A program made the position numbers and the translations under genes. This document shows positions 17,788 through 25,522 of a stretch of 64,000 nt of DNA, one piece after another. Below the pieces are notes generated by a model. It was not told where the DNA came from. It searched no databases and saw only the letters and a program-made list of their open reading frames with translations. The stretch lies in NCBI GenBank assembly GCA_934589835.1, contig CAKTOK010000001.1, positions 62,001-126,000 of the forward strand, read 5' to 3'. Position 1 is the stretch's first letter. Each line of letters opens with the position of its first letter. The stretch comes from an uncultured Oscillospiraceae bacterium (GTDB lineage Bacteria; Bacillota; Clostridia; Oscillospirales; Oscillospiraceae).

Positions 17788-17963
17788 TGCCCTGCCGTCT
17801 TGCGTGGCTGTCCATTGTATCACACGGCGCAAGGCCGAACGGCCCGCCCTGTGCAAGTCCGGCGGTGCCATGCGGGCCGTTCACGGGCTGACGCCCGTCA
17901 AGGGCCTTGCCCTCGTGTGTGCCCTGATGGTGCCGCAAGACGGCAGAAAGGACGGCACACGCC
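17788..17963. other. Spacer between RHH and HNH genes, structured
   Basis: No credible gene. It contains the inverted pair AACGGCCCGC / GCGGGCCGTT about 25 bp apart and several GGGC/GCCC pairs, so it can fold into a long stem as RNA. It also holds the RBS (AGAAAGGA) of the HNH gene. Copy 2 is at 19249-19424. Confidence 0.55.
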
Positions 17964-18323
17964 ATGAAGAAAACCAGGAACACGATGAGCGCCAACATTC
18001 CCAACGAAATGAGAAAAGAAGTCTACCGGCGGGATGGCTTCCGCTGCGCCCTCTGCGATTCAACGGACGGCTTGCAGATTCACCATATCAAACCCCGTGG
18101 CCGTGGCGGCGCAGACCACCCCATGAACCTGGTTACGCTGTGCTGGCGGTGCCATGCTGCCGCCCATGGCTCCCTGCTGATGCTGGATGAATACGCGCCC
18201 GCCGGAGCCACGGCAGACCAACAGATACGCGCCATGATGGACGATATCGAACAGGCCTGTGTGGAATACGTGGCCGACTACTACGCCGAACAGGGCGAGA
18301 TTTGGTATCCGTGGGAAGGGTAA
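17964..18323 (+). CDS. HNH endonuclease, element copy 1
   Basis: A 119-residue protein with a full HNH/beta-beta-alpha-metal motif: zinc cysteines C28 and C31 (CALC) and C60/C63 (CWRC), catalytic-site histidines in LQIHHIKPRGRGG (H40-H41), Asn55 in MNLVTLC, and H64/H68. Family members nick or cut DNA and occur as phage packaging enzymes, homing endonucleases and restriction enzymes. The acidic C-terminus (EQACVEYVADYYAEQGEIW) is of unknown use. As the only enzyme of the element it may take part in its movement or maintenance; that is inference. Stop codon overlaps a strong terminator. Confidence 0.88.
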   Translation: MKKTRNTMSANIPNEMRKEVYRRDGFRCALCDSTDGLQIHHIKPRGRGGADHPMNLVTLCWRCHAAAHGSLLMLDEYAPAGATADQQIRAMMDDIEQACVEYVADYYAEQGEIWYPWEG

Positions 18324-18345
18324 AGGGGGCTTCGGCCCCCTTTTT
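18322..18345 (+). terminator. Terminator of the HNH gene, copy 1
   Basis: AAAGGGGGC-TTCG-GCCCCCTTTTT, overlapping the TAA stop. Same in copy 2 at 19783-19806. Confidence 0.92.
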
Positions 18346-18822
18346 GCTGCGCCGTTCGGGGCGCTTGTGGATATCGCAGTCAATAAGTGGTGGCGCGGGC
18401 GGCTCCCCCCTGCGGCCCCTTGCGGGGGTCGGGGCCTTGGCTGGCGCGCCCCCCCGCCCGCGCAATTCAATCCTCCGGCGTCCCCGCCGCCAACGGCGGG
18501 GCGCGCCTGCGCGCCGCCTTGCGGGGGTCGGCGGCTTGCGTCTCGCGGCGGCGGCGCTGATTCAATGGGGGGGCGGTGCCGCCGCCGCTCGTCCGTTGTG
18601 GGTGGTGCCCCTCTCTCCTGTGTGTGCCGTGCTTCCTGCGTGTGTGGGGGCGGCGGCGTGGCCGTGGCGCGCGGGGCGGCTGGGCCGTTTACTTCGATGC
18701 ACTCAAAGCCGCCCCGCGCGCCCCGCCCCCGCCGCTGCCCCTGTGCGCCTGCGGGCGCGGGGTTGGGGTTCCGCTGGCTGCGGCCAGCGGGGACGGCCCG
18801 CCCGCTCTCGCGGGCGGGTAAA
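18346..18822. other. GC-rich hairpin-dense non-coding tail of element copy 1
   Basis: About 480 bp with very high GC and no credible gene. It holds many perfect inverted repeats: CCCCGCCG-CCAA-CGGCGGGG (18482-18501), a 14-bp arm CGCGCGGGGCGGCT at 18668-18681 with its complement at 18707-18720, CCGCTGGC-TGCG-GCCAGCGG near 18771-18790, and CCCGCCCGC-TCTC-GCGGGCGGG (18797-18818) ending 4 bp before border repeat B. The leftward promoter in repeat B points into it, so it could be transcribed as a structured RNA. Replication origin, ssDNA end structure or RNA are all possible. Confidence 0.65.
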
Positions 18823-18865
18823 ATGGCCTCATCATATCACATCTTCCCGCGCGTTTCCATATAAA
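18823..18865. repeat. 43-bp border direct repeat, copy B
   Basis: Same as copy A except T at the variable base. It separates the two element units exactly 1461 bp after copy A and carries a leftward TGGAAA-17-TATGAT promoter. Confidence 0.95.
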
Positions 18866-18908
18866 CAACACACGATATGTCGCTCACGCGACAGACTTCT
18901 TACGATGA

Positions 18909-18956
18909 ATCACAAGAAACTTGTTGTTCCGGTTGTCCTATCACAAGAAACTTGTT
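18909..18956. promoter_or_regulatory. Two 17-bp iterons, element copy 2
   Basis: Repeat of the pair at 17448-17495, again 31 bp apart. Confidence 0.7.
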
Positions 18957-19006
18957 ACGCCGTGCGCCGTAGGGTAGGGGATTCCACTATGAGAGGGGGT
19001 GTCTGA

Positions 19007-19213
19007 ATGTCCGAGCCTCGCAAGCTGACGCCGCAAAGCAGATGGCATAAGCTGCACCTGAGGACGGTATCGGCAAAGCTGCCGCGCAAGTCGTACCAAC
19101 GGTTTCGGGATGAATGTATGCTCTGCGGCATGACGCCGTACGCCGCCGTGAAGCTGCTGTGCGAGACTGCCACGGCAGAACGCCTCATGATGCTGTGGAC
19201 GCGGGAATCATGA
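19007..19213 (+). CDS. Small ribbon-helix-helix-like protein, element copy 2
   Basis: Identical in its 68 residues to the protein at 17546-17752, with the same RBS and upstream iterons. Both copies appear intact, so gene dosage is doubled. Assignment as a ribbon-helix-helix DNA-binding protein rests on the LRTVSAKLPRKSYQRF strand-helix pattern. Confidence 0.75.
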   Translation: MSEPRKLTPQSRWHKLHLRTVSAKLPRKSYQRFRDECMLCGMTPYAAVKLLCETATAERLMMLWTRES

Positions 19214-19248
19214 AGCGCTTCATACTTCGTGATTGCTTCATCATGAAG
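19210..19248. repeat. ATGAAG/CTTCAT palindromes, element copy 2
   Basis: Same palindromes as at 17749-17787. Confidence 0.8.
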
Positions 19249-19424
19249 TGCCCTGCCGTCTTGCGTGGCTGTCCATTGTATCACACGGCGCAAGGCCGAA
19301 CGGCCCGCCCTGTGCAAGTCCGGCGGTGCCATGCGGGCCGTTCACGGGCTGACGCCCGTCAAGGGCCTTGCCCTCGTGTGTGCCCTGATGGTGCCGCAAG
19401 ACGGCAGAAAGGACGGCACACGCC

Positions 19425-19784
19425 ATGAAGAAAACCAGGAACACGATGAGCGCCAACATTCCCAACGAAATGAGAAAAGAAGTCTACCGGCGGGATGGCT
19501 TCCGCTGCGCCCTCTGCGATTCAACGGACGGCTTGCAGATTCACCATATCAAACCCCGTGGCCGTGGCGGCGCAGACCACCCCATGAACCTGGTTACGCT
19601 GTGCTGGCGGTGCCATGCTGCCGCCCATGGCTCCCTGCTGATGCTGGATGAATACGCGCCCGCCGGAGCCACGGCAGACCAACAGATACGCGCCATGATG
19701 GACGATATCGAACAGGCCTGTGTGGAATACGTGGCCGACTACTACGCCGAACAGGGCGAGATTTGGTATCCGTGGGAAGGGTAA
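19425..19784 (+). CDS. HNH endonuclease, element copy 2
   Basis: Identical in its 119 residues to the protein at 17964-18323, with all HNH and zinc residues kept. Neither copy shows decay, which together with the sequence identity suggests a recent duplication. Followed by the same terminator (19783-19806). Confidence 0.88.
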   Translation: MKKTRNTMSANIPNEMRKEVYRRDGFRCALCDSTDGLQIHHIKPRGRGGADHPMNLVTLCWRCHAAAHGSLLMLDEYAPAGATADQQIRAMMDDIEQACVEYVADYYAEQGEIWYPWEG

Positions 19785-19806
19785 AGGGGGCTTCGGCCCC
19801 CTTTTT

Positions 19807-20283
19807 GCTGCGCCGTTCGGGGCGCTTGTGGATATCGCAGTCAATAAGTGGTGGCGCGGGCGGCTCCCCCCTGCGGCCCCTTGCGGGGGTCGGGGCCTTG
19901 GCTGGCGCGCCCCCCCGCCCGCGCAATTCAATCCTCCGGCGTCCCCGCCGCCAACGGCGGGGCGCGCCTGCGCGCCGCCTTGCGGGGGTCGGCGGCTTGC
20001 GTCTCGCGGCGGCGGCGCTGATTCAATGGGGGGGCGGTGCCGCCGCCGCTCGTCCGTTGTGGGTGGTGCCCCTCTCTCCTGTGTGTGCCGTGCTTCCTGC
20101 GTGTGTGGGGGCGGCGGCGTGGCCGTGGCGCGCGGGGCGGCTGGGCCGTTTACTTCGATGCACTCAAAGCCGCCCCGCGCGCCCCGCCCCCGCCGCTGCC
20201 CCTGTGCGCCTGCGGGCGCGGGGTTGGGGTTCCGCTGGCTGCGGCCAGCGGGGACGGCCCGCCCGCTCTCGCGGGCGGGTAAA
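19807..20283. other. GC-rich hairpin-dense non-coding tail of element copy 2
   Basis: Same hairpins as in copy 1, ending with CCCGCCCGC-TCTC-GCGGGCGGG and TAAA just before border repeat C. No gene. Confidence 0.65.
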
Positions 20284-20326
20284 ATGGCCTCATCATATCA
20301 CATCTTCCCGCGCGTTTCCATATAAA
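20284..20326. repeat. 43-bp border direct repeat, copy C
   Basis: Identical to copy B. It is followed by chromosomal sequence (TATAGCGAACCGG), marking the right end of the insertion. Confidence 0.95.
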
Positions 20327-20372
20327 TATAGCGAACCGGCATTAGGCAACCAACATAGAAAGGGGAATGACC

Positions 20373-21113
20373 ATGCCCAGCATCTATCTCAGTCCCAGCA
20401 CGCAGGAGTACAATCCGTACATCACCGGCGCGGGCAGCGAGGAGTATTTCATGAACCTCATCGCCGACGCCATGGAGCCGTACCTCACCGCCAACACCAT
20501 CCGCTTTACCCGCAACACGCCGGAGATGACGGCGGCCAGCTCCATCCGGCAGGGAAACGCGGGGAACTACGACTTCTATCTGGCCCTCCACTCCAACGGC
20601 AGCACCGACGGCAGCCGCGAGGGCACCGTCCGCGGCATCATCGCCTTCTACTATCCGGGCAGCGCCAACGGTCAGCGGGCCGCCGACATCTTTGTACGCA
20701 ACCTCAAGACCATCTATCCCCTGCCCGAGAAGGTCTATACCCGTGCGACCACCACGCTGGGCGAGGTGCGCCAGCCCCGTATGCCCGCGGTGCTGCTGGA
20801 GCTGGGGTATCACGACAACTATGCCGACGCCCGCTGGATCCAGAACAATATCGAGGCCATTGCCGCCAATCTGGTGCTGTCGCTGACGGAGTATTTCGGC
20901 CTGCCGTTCCTCACGCCCATCACGCCCCGGCGCGGCACGGTCCGCACCCAGTCCGGCCCGCTGCTGCTGCGGGACTACCCCTCTCCGGAGGGCAGGGTGG
21001 TGGCCCGCCTGCCCAGCGGCACGGCGGTGACGGTCTACGGCCGCACCGGCCAGTGGTACAGCGTGGGACACGGCGGCCAGCTGGGGTATGCGGCGGCCGC
21101 CTATATCCAATAG
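20373..21113 (+). CDS. N-acetylmuramoyl-L-alanine amidase-like protein with SH3 domain
   Basis: A 246-residue predicted peptidoglycan hydrolase. Residues 1-175 resemble an Amidase_3 domain: YLSPSTQEYNPY at the N-terminus, a Glu in EEYFMNLIADAM, LALHSNGS with the metal His, and VLLELGYHDN with the catalytic-site Glu. The usual first metal motif (DxGHGG) is not present; the SPSTQ-type motif replaces it. Residues 185-246 form a bacterial SH3 domain (GPLLLRDYPSPEGRVVARL). No signal peptide is seen. The start at 20373 is spaced 8 bases from AAAGGGG; an ATG 6 bases earlier is too close. Its natural upstream region was separated from it by the element. Confidence 0.82.
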   Translation: MPSIYLSPSTQEYNPYITGAGSEEYFMNLIADAMEPYLTANTIRFTRNTPEMTAASSIRQGNAGNYDFYLALHSNGSTDGSREGTVRGIIAFYYPGSANGQRAADIFVRNLKTIYPLPEKVYTRATTTLGEVRQPRMPAVLLELGYHDNYADARWIQNNIEAIAANLVLSLTEYFGLPFLTPITPRRGTVRTQSGPLLLRDYPSPEGRVVARLPSGTAVTVYGRTGQWYSVGHGGQLGYAAAAYIQ

Positions 21114-21166
21114 CGGACAAAAACCGGAAATTGCCAAAAAACGGCGGGGATTTTTCCCGATTTCCC

Positions 21167-21195
21167 TTGACAGCTCCCCCTAATGTGTTTAGAAT
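21167..21195 (+). promoter_or_regulatory. Promoter of rny
   Basis: TTGACA (21167-21172), 17-bp spacer, TAGAAT (21190-21195), about 105 bp before the GTG start, leaving a leader of ~100 nt. Confidence 0.8.
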
Positions 21196-21300
21196 TATGA
21201 AGGATTATCATCGGGAGGACAGGGGTCCCTTTCGATTATTTTCTAAGGCACATCTTGTGCCGCTCCCATACACCATATCACAACATAGGAGGAATGTACT

Positions 21301-22851
21301 GTGACCGCAACAGGTTGGATCGTGGCAGCTGCCGCGTTCGCTGTGGCGGCGGTGGTCTTTTTCCTCCTCGGCATTCGCTACCGCAAGGGCGTAGCGGAAA
21401 AAGAAATCTCCAGCGCGGAGGAAGAAGCCACGCGCATCATCAACGAGGCAATTAAAAGCTCTGAGAACAAAAAGCGGGAAGCGCTTCTCGAAGCAAAAGA
21501 AGAGATTTTGAAAAACCGCAGCGAATACGAGAAGGAAGTAAAAGAACGCCGCGCCGAGCAGCAGAAGCAGGAGCGCCGTTTACAGCAGAAGGAGGAGAAT
21601 CTCGATCACAAGACCGAGATGATCGAAAAGAAGGAGGAGGCGCTGGCCCAGAAGCACGCCGCCATCGACAAGGAGCAGGAGGAGATCAAGCTCATCAAGC
21701 GCAGCCAGACGGAAATGCTGGAGCGTATCTCCGGCTTCACGGCGGAGCAGGCCAAGGACTACCTGATCGCGCAGGTGGAGTCCGAGGTCACCCATGAAAC
21801 GGCTCTGAAGATCAAGGAGATCGAGGCCCGCGCCAAGGACGAAGCGGACCAGCGCGCCCGTGAGATCGTGGCCACCGCCATCCAGCGCTGCGCCGCCGAC
21901 CATGTGGCCGAGATCACCGTCAGTGTGGTACCCCTGCCCAATGACGAGATGAAGGGCCGCATCATCGGTCGCGAGGGCCGCAATATCCGCACGCTGGAGA
22001 CCCTGACCGGCGCGGATCTCATTATCGACGACACCCCCGAAGCCATTACCGTCTCCTGCTTCGAGCCGGTCCGCCGCGAGGTGGCCCGTCTGGCGCTGGA
22101 GAAGCTCATCGCCGATGGCCGCATCCACCCCACCCACATCGAGGAAATGGTGGAGAAGGCCCGCCGCGAGGTGGACGGCGTCATCCGCGCCGAGGGCGAG
22201 CGCGCCGTGCTGGAGACCGGCGTCCGCGGGCTGCACCCCGAGCTGCAGAAGCTGCTGGGCCGCCTGCATTACCGCACCAGCTACGGCCAGAACGTGCTGC
22301 AGCACTCCATCGAGGTCAGCCACATCGCCGGCATGATGGCCGCCGAGCTGGGCGCCGACGTGCAGGCCGCCAAGCGCGCCGGCCTGCTCCATGATATCGG
22401 CAAGGCGCTGGACCACGAGTTTGAGGGCACCCATGTGGCCCTTGGCGTGGAATACGCCCGCAAGTACCGCGAGAAGGAAGAGATCATCCACGCGATTCAG
22501 GCGCACCACGGCGATGTGGAGTGCAAGACGCTGGTGGCCTGCCTGGTGCAGGCGGCCGACGCCATCTCCGCCGCCCGCCCCGGCGCCCGCCGCGAGAATC
22601 TGGAGAACTACATCAAGCGTCTGGAGAAGCTGGAGGAGATCACCGGCACCTATCCCGGTGTGGAAAAGAGCTACGCCATTCAGGCGGGCCGCGAGGTCCG
22701 CGTCATGGTCAAGCCCGAGCAGGTGTCCGAGGATGAGATGGTCATTCTGGCCCGTGAGCTGGCCAAGCGCATCGAAAACGAGCTGGAGTATCCCGGACAG
22801 ATCAAGGTCCATGTCCTGCGGGAGACCAAGGTCGTGGAGTACGCAAAATAA
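21301..22851 (+). CDS. rny: Ribonuclease Y
   Basis: Membrane-bound endoribonuclease that starts mRNA decay in Firmicutes. The 516-residue protein has an N-terminal transmembrane helix (6-24), a long Glu/Lys-rich coiled coil (30-160), a KH domain with [15 protein letters not shown] near 220, and an HD domain with [15 protein letters not shown] near 360. The start is GTG at 21301, 12 bases after AGGAGG. ymdB, its usual neighbour, lies two genes downstream. Confidence 0.97.
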   Translation: MTATGWIVAAAAFAVAAVVFFLLGIRYRKGVAEKEISSAEEEATRIINEAIKSSENKKREALLEAKEEILKNRSEYEKEVKERRAEQQKQERRLQQKEENLDHKTEMIEKKEEALAQKHAAIDKEQEEIKLIKRSQTEMLERISGFTAEQAKDYLIAQVESEVTHETALKIKEIEARAKDEADQRAREIVATAIQRCAADHVAEITVSVVPLPNDEMKGRIIGREGRNIRTLETLTGADLIIDDTPEAITVSCFEPVRREVARLALEKLIADGRIHPTHIEEMVEKARREVDGVIRAEGERAVLETGVRGLHPELQKLLGRLHYRTSYGQNVLQHSIEVSHIAGMMAAELGADVQAAKRAGLLHDIGKALDHEFEGTHVALGVEYARKYREKEEIIHAIQAHHGDVECKTLVACLVQAADAISAARPGARRENLENYIKRLEKLEEITGTYPGVEKSYAIQAGREVRVMVKPEQVSEDEMVILARELAKRIENELEYPGQIKVHVLRETKVVEYAK

Positions 22852-22859
22852 AGACCCCC

Positions 22860-22898
22860 AGAAGCACCGGAGCGCGTTGCACTCCGGTGCTTCTTTTG
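22860..22898 (+). terminator. Terminator of rny
   Basis: Stem AGAAGCACCGGAG / CTCCGGTGCTTCT, then TTTTGC. Confidence 0.85.
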
Positions 22899-22905
22899 CT
22901 ATAAT
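22877..22905 (+). promoter_or_regulatory. Promoter of the lipoprotein operon, overlapping the rny terminator
   Basis: TTGCAC (22877-22882) in the loop of the terminator, 17-bp spacer made of its 3' arm, and TATAAT (22900-22905) just after the T run. Confidence 0.65.
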
Positions 22906-22955
22906 ACCCTCAGCAAGGGCCCTGTCAACGAACGGTATTTTACGGAGGGAAGCCT

Positions 22956-24221
22956 ATGAGACGCCTGATACTGCTGCTACTGCTGCTGGCCGCGGCCCTG
23001 TCCATGACCGGCTGCCTGACCGTTACGGGGGACGAGCCGGCCTTGCAGACGCCAACGCAGGAGCCGGTGCAGGAGCCTGTACAGCAGGAGCCGGTAACGG
23101 TGGACGTACCGGAGACGCGGGCATGGACGCGGCAGCACCACTCCGTCTGGGGCCGGGAGCCGGAGACGGTCAGCGCTGTCTTTGAGCGCATCTCCGGCGC
23201 GGCGGACCACGGCATGACCACGGGGCAGGAGCTGCTGCTGCTGGACTTCATGGACTGCTACTACCAGTCCGTCAGCGGGCTGGAGGTCATCGACTGCGCC
23301 GAGCTGTTCACCGACCGCGCCCAGTCCGACTATCACCGCACCGTCTGGCGCACGCTGGCCGCCGTCCGGTCCCTGTCGCCCATCGACCTGCACGCCGACG
23401 CTTACAGCTACTCCCTGCGCTGCACCGACCTGACGCAGGACGGCGACACGGCGGACCTGACGCTGCTGGAGAGCAGCGTGATGTACTTCAACGGCCTGAA
23501 CGGCCTGCCCTCCGAGCAGTGGAACGTGAAGCACAGCTTCCGTCTGGCACGCATCAGCGGCGACCGCTGGCGCATCGCCAAGCACGTCTCCGATGACAAC
23601 CCCTATTACAGCGCCGATTACGATGAGGACGCCGACACGGACCGCAATCTGCCCACACTGCTGGCGTGCATCGCCTCCCGCGAGGCCCAGCCCCGTCAGG
23701 CGTGGACGCCGGAGGTCACATGGGACCACGACTACGACCGCGACGCTGCGCTGGACTATATGCTCACCTACAGCGCCAAGCGCAGCCCCGCCTATAAGGC
23801 CTACGACGAGCTGGGCGGCAACTGCATGAACTTCGGCTCGCAGGTGCTGGCCGCCGGCGGCGTCCCCGCCCTGCCCGGCGGCTATCAGGACGGCTGGTTC
23901 TATTACAGCAGCACCAACGTCTCCCTGCCATGGGTCAACGTGGGCGGCTTTCTGGATCTGGCCGCGAGCCATACCGGCTCCGGACTGGTGGCCGTGGTGG
24001 GCGCGCCCTATTTCGCCGGCGAGGTGGGAGACATCATCACCATGGGCGTGGAGGAGCCGCGCAACCACACCACCGTGATCTGCGGCGTCCTCACCGATGA
24101 CGCGGGGCAGACCGTGGACTACCTGCTGTGCTCCAACACCGCCAATCTCCGGAACTATCCGGCCTCTGCCTATTACTATACAAACCGCCAGCTCACCAAA
24201 ATTCTGGGCTGGAACGACTGA
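22956..24221 (+). CDS. Lipoprotein with C-terminal amidase domain (Amidase_6-like)
   Basis: A 421-residue exported protein. The signal MRRLILLLLLLAAALSMTGC ends in a lipobox (MTGC, Cys20) and is followed by a Gln/Glu/Pro repeat linker (QEPVQEPVQQEP). Residues 255-421 fit the putative amidase domain PF12671: YDRDAALDYMLTYSAKRSPAY, then LGGNCMNFGSQVLAAGG with the expected Cys, and NHTTVIC with the His. The middle part resembles nothing I know. Likely a cell-surface hydrolase. It sits between rny and ymdB, 18 bp before ymdB, so it belongs to that operon. Confidence 0.83.
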   Translation: MRRLILLLLLLAAALSMTGCLTVTGDEPALQTPTQEPVQEPVQQEPVTVDVPETRAWTRQHHSVWGREPETVSAVFERISGAADHGMTTGQELLLLDFMDCYYQSVSGLEVIDCAELFTDRAQSDYHRTVWRTLAAVRSLSPIDLHADAYSYSLRCTDLTQDGDTADLTLLESSVMYFNGLNGLPSEQWNVKHSFRLARISGDRWRIAKHVSDDNPYYSADYDEDADTDRNLPTLLACIASREAQPRQAWTPEVTWDHDYDRDAALDYMLTYSAKRSPAYKAYDELGGNCMNFGSQVLAAGGVPALPGGYQDGWFYYSSTNVSLPWVNVGGFLDLAASHTGSGLVAVVGAPYFAGEVGDIITMGVEEPRNHTTVICGVLTDDAGQTVDYLLCSNTANLRNYPASAYYYTNRQLTKILGWND

Positions 24222-24239
24222 CCTCAAAGGAGGAGCTTT

Positions 24240-25016
24240 ATGGATTACCGCATTCTGGCGCTGGGCGACGTGGCCAGCGAGACGGGCCTGCAGCTGCTGG
24301 AGAAGAAGCTGCGCGCCTTCAGGAGGGAGCAGAACATCGCCTTCGCCGTGGTCAACGGCGAGAATATCTCCGGCAGCGGCCTGACCCGCCAGCAGGCGGA
24401 GGCCCTGCTGGCCGCCGGCGCGGATGTCGTCACACTGGGCAACCACACCTTCGGCAAGCCTCAGATCGCCTCGTTTCTGGAGGAGAACCGCTATATCCTG
24501 CGCCCCGCCAACTTCACGGGCCGCGCCGCCGGACGGGGCTGCGCCGTCTATGACTGCGGCGCGTTCTCCGTGGCGGTGCTGGTGCTCATCGGCCGCTGCG
24601 ATCTGGACTTCAACGCCGACAACCCCTTCACCACGGCGGACCGCCTGCTGAAAACGGCGGACAAGCCCACCTTCACGCTGGCGGAGCTCCACGCACAGGC
24701 CACCAGCGAGAAGCTGGCCATGGCCTACTATCTGGACGGCCGCGTTTCCGCCCTCTGGGGCACCCACACCCATGTCCCCACCGCCGATGCACGGGTGCTT
24801 CCCAAGGGCACCGGCTACGTCACCGATCTGGGCATGACCGGCCCCATCGAATCCGTGCTGGGCATCCGGCCGGAGCAGTCCGTGGAGTTCTTTCTGGGCG
24901 GCCTGCCCGGCCGCTATCAGGCGGCGGACGGCCCCTGCTCCGCCCAGGGCTGCATTTTTACGTTAAACAGCGACACCGGCCTTTGCACCGGCGTGGAGCG
25001 TATCGAGATCAGATAA
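24240..25016 (+). CDS. ymdB: YmdB family metallophosphoesterase
   Basis: A 258-residue phosphodiesterase; the Bacillus family member hydrolyses 2',3'-cyclic AMP and affects biofilm and motility decisions. Metal motifs are seen in order: ALGDV, NGEN (VNGENISG), LGNHTFGK and GTHTHVPTAD. Its link with rny is widely conserved, though here one lipoprotein gene lies between them. AGGAGG lies before the ATG. Confidence 0.93.
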   Translation: MDYRILALGDVASETGLQLLEKKLRAFRREQNIAFAVVNGENISGSGLTRQQAEALLAAGADVVTLGNHTFGKPQIASFLEENRYILRPANFTGRAAGRGCAVYDCGAFSVAVLVLIGRCDLDFNADNPFTTADRLLKTADKPTFTLAELHAQATSEKLAMAYYLDGRVSALWGTHTHVPTADARVLPKGTGYVTDLGMTGPIESVLGIRPEQSVEFFLGGLPGRYQAADGPCSAQGCIFTLNSDTGLCTGVERIEIR

Positions 25017-25033
25017 AAAGGAGAAACTGCATC

Positions 25034-25522
25034 ATGTCTGTGGAAAAAGTAAGAGCCTACCTGACGCCCTACGGCGTGGCGGACCGTATCCGCGAATTCG
25101 ATGTATCCAGCGCCACAGTGGAGCTGGCTGCACTGGCTGTGGGCGTGGAGGGCGCCCGCATCGCCAAGACCCTCAGCTTCAAGGTGGGGGAGGACCCCAT
25201 TCTGGTGGTAGCTGCCGGTGACGCCAAGGTGGACAACAGCAAGTATAAGCATTTCTTCGGGGCCAAGGCCAAGATGCTCACCGCCGAGGAGGCCGTGGAG
25301 CGCATCGGCCACGCCGTAGGCGGCGTGTGTCCCTTCGCCCTGCCCGAGGATGTCAAGACCTATCTGGACGTGTCCCTCAAGCGCTTTGAGACGGTGTTCC
25401 CCGCTGTGGGCAGCGCCGCCAGCGCCATTGAGCTGACCTGCGATGAGCTGGAGCACTGCTGCGGCAGCAATTTTGTCCAGTGGGTGGATGTCTGTAAGGG
25501 CTGGCAGGCCGAGGAAGCCTGA
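25034..25522 (+). CDS. YbaK/EbsC-type aminoacyl-tRNA deacylase
   Basis: A 162-residue protein of the YbaK/ProX fold that in the family hydrolyses mischarged tRNA such as Cys- or Ala-tRNA-Pro. The typical segment ARIAKTLSFKVGEDPILVVAAGDAKVD with the active-site Lys, and GGVCPFAL near the end of the domain, are present. The ProRS at 3.6 kb lacks an editing domain, so a free editing enzyme is sensible. AAAGGAGAA precedes the ATG at 25034. Stop and next start overlap (TGATG). Confidence 0.88.
   Translation: MSVEKVRAYLTPYGVADRIREFDVSSATVELAALAVGVEGARIAKTLSFKVGEDPILVVAAGDAKVDNSKYKHFFGAKAKMLTAEEAVERIGHAVGGVCPFALPEDVKTYLDVSLKRFETVFPAVGSAASAIELTCDELEHCCGSNFVQWVDVCKGWQAEEA

Larger units (their letters stand above)
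17362..20326 (+). mobile_element. Tandem pair of 1461-bp HNH/RHH elements bounded by three 43-bp direct repeats
   Basis: Two head-to-tail copies (17362-18822 and 18823-20283) of the same 1461-bp unit are followed by one more copy of the 43-bp border repeat (20284-20326). The encoded proteins are identical in both copies and no nucleotide difference was noticed apart from one base in the border repeat. Each unit holds two palindromic iterons, a small RHH-like gene, palindromes, an HNH endonuclease gene with terminator, and a GC-rich hairpin-dense tail. No integrase, transposase, relaxase or replication protein is present. The layout DR-unit-DR-unit-DR is what an insertion with target duplication plus amplification, or two successive site-specific integrations, would give. 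Mobility is inferred. Confidence 0.75.

Noticed and set aside
17804-18190. Other open frames within the tandem element (128, 136, 201 and 234 codons)
   Set aside because: They overlap the HNH gene or the hairpin-rich tail, are extremely Ala/Arg/Pro-rich and lack RBS; counted as non-coding.
17362-20326. Group I/II intron or IS200/IS605-type element
   Set aside because: No reverse transcriptase, TnpA or TnpB and no intron core was recognised; the hairpins alone do not prove it.
17362-20326. Assembly artefact as explanation of the tandem copy
   Set aside because: Cannot be excluded without reads, but a false duplication would not normally create a one-base difference and a third border repeat with new flanking sequence; kept as real with a caution.
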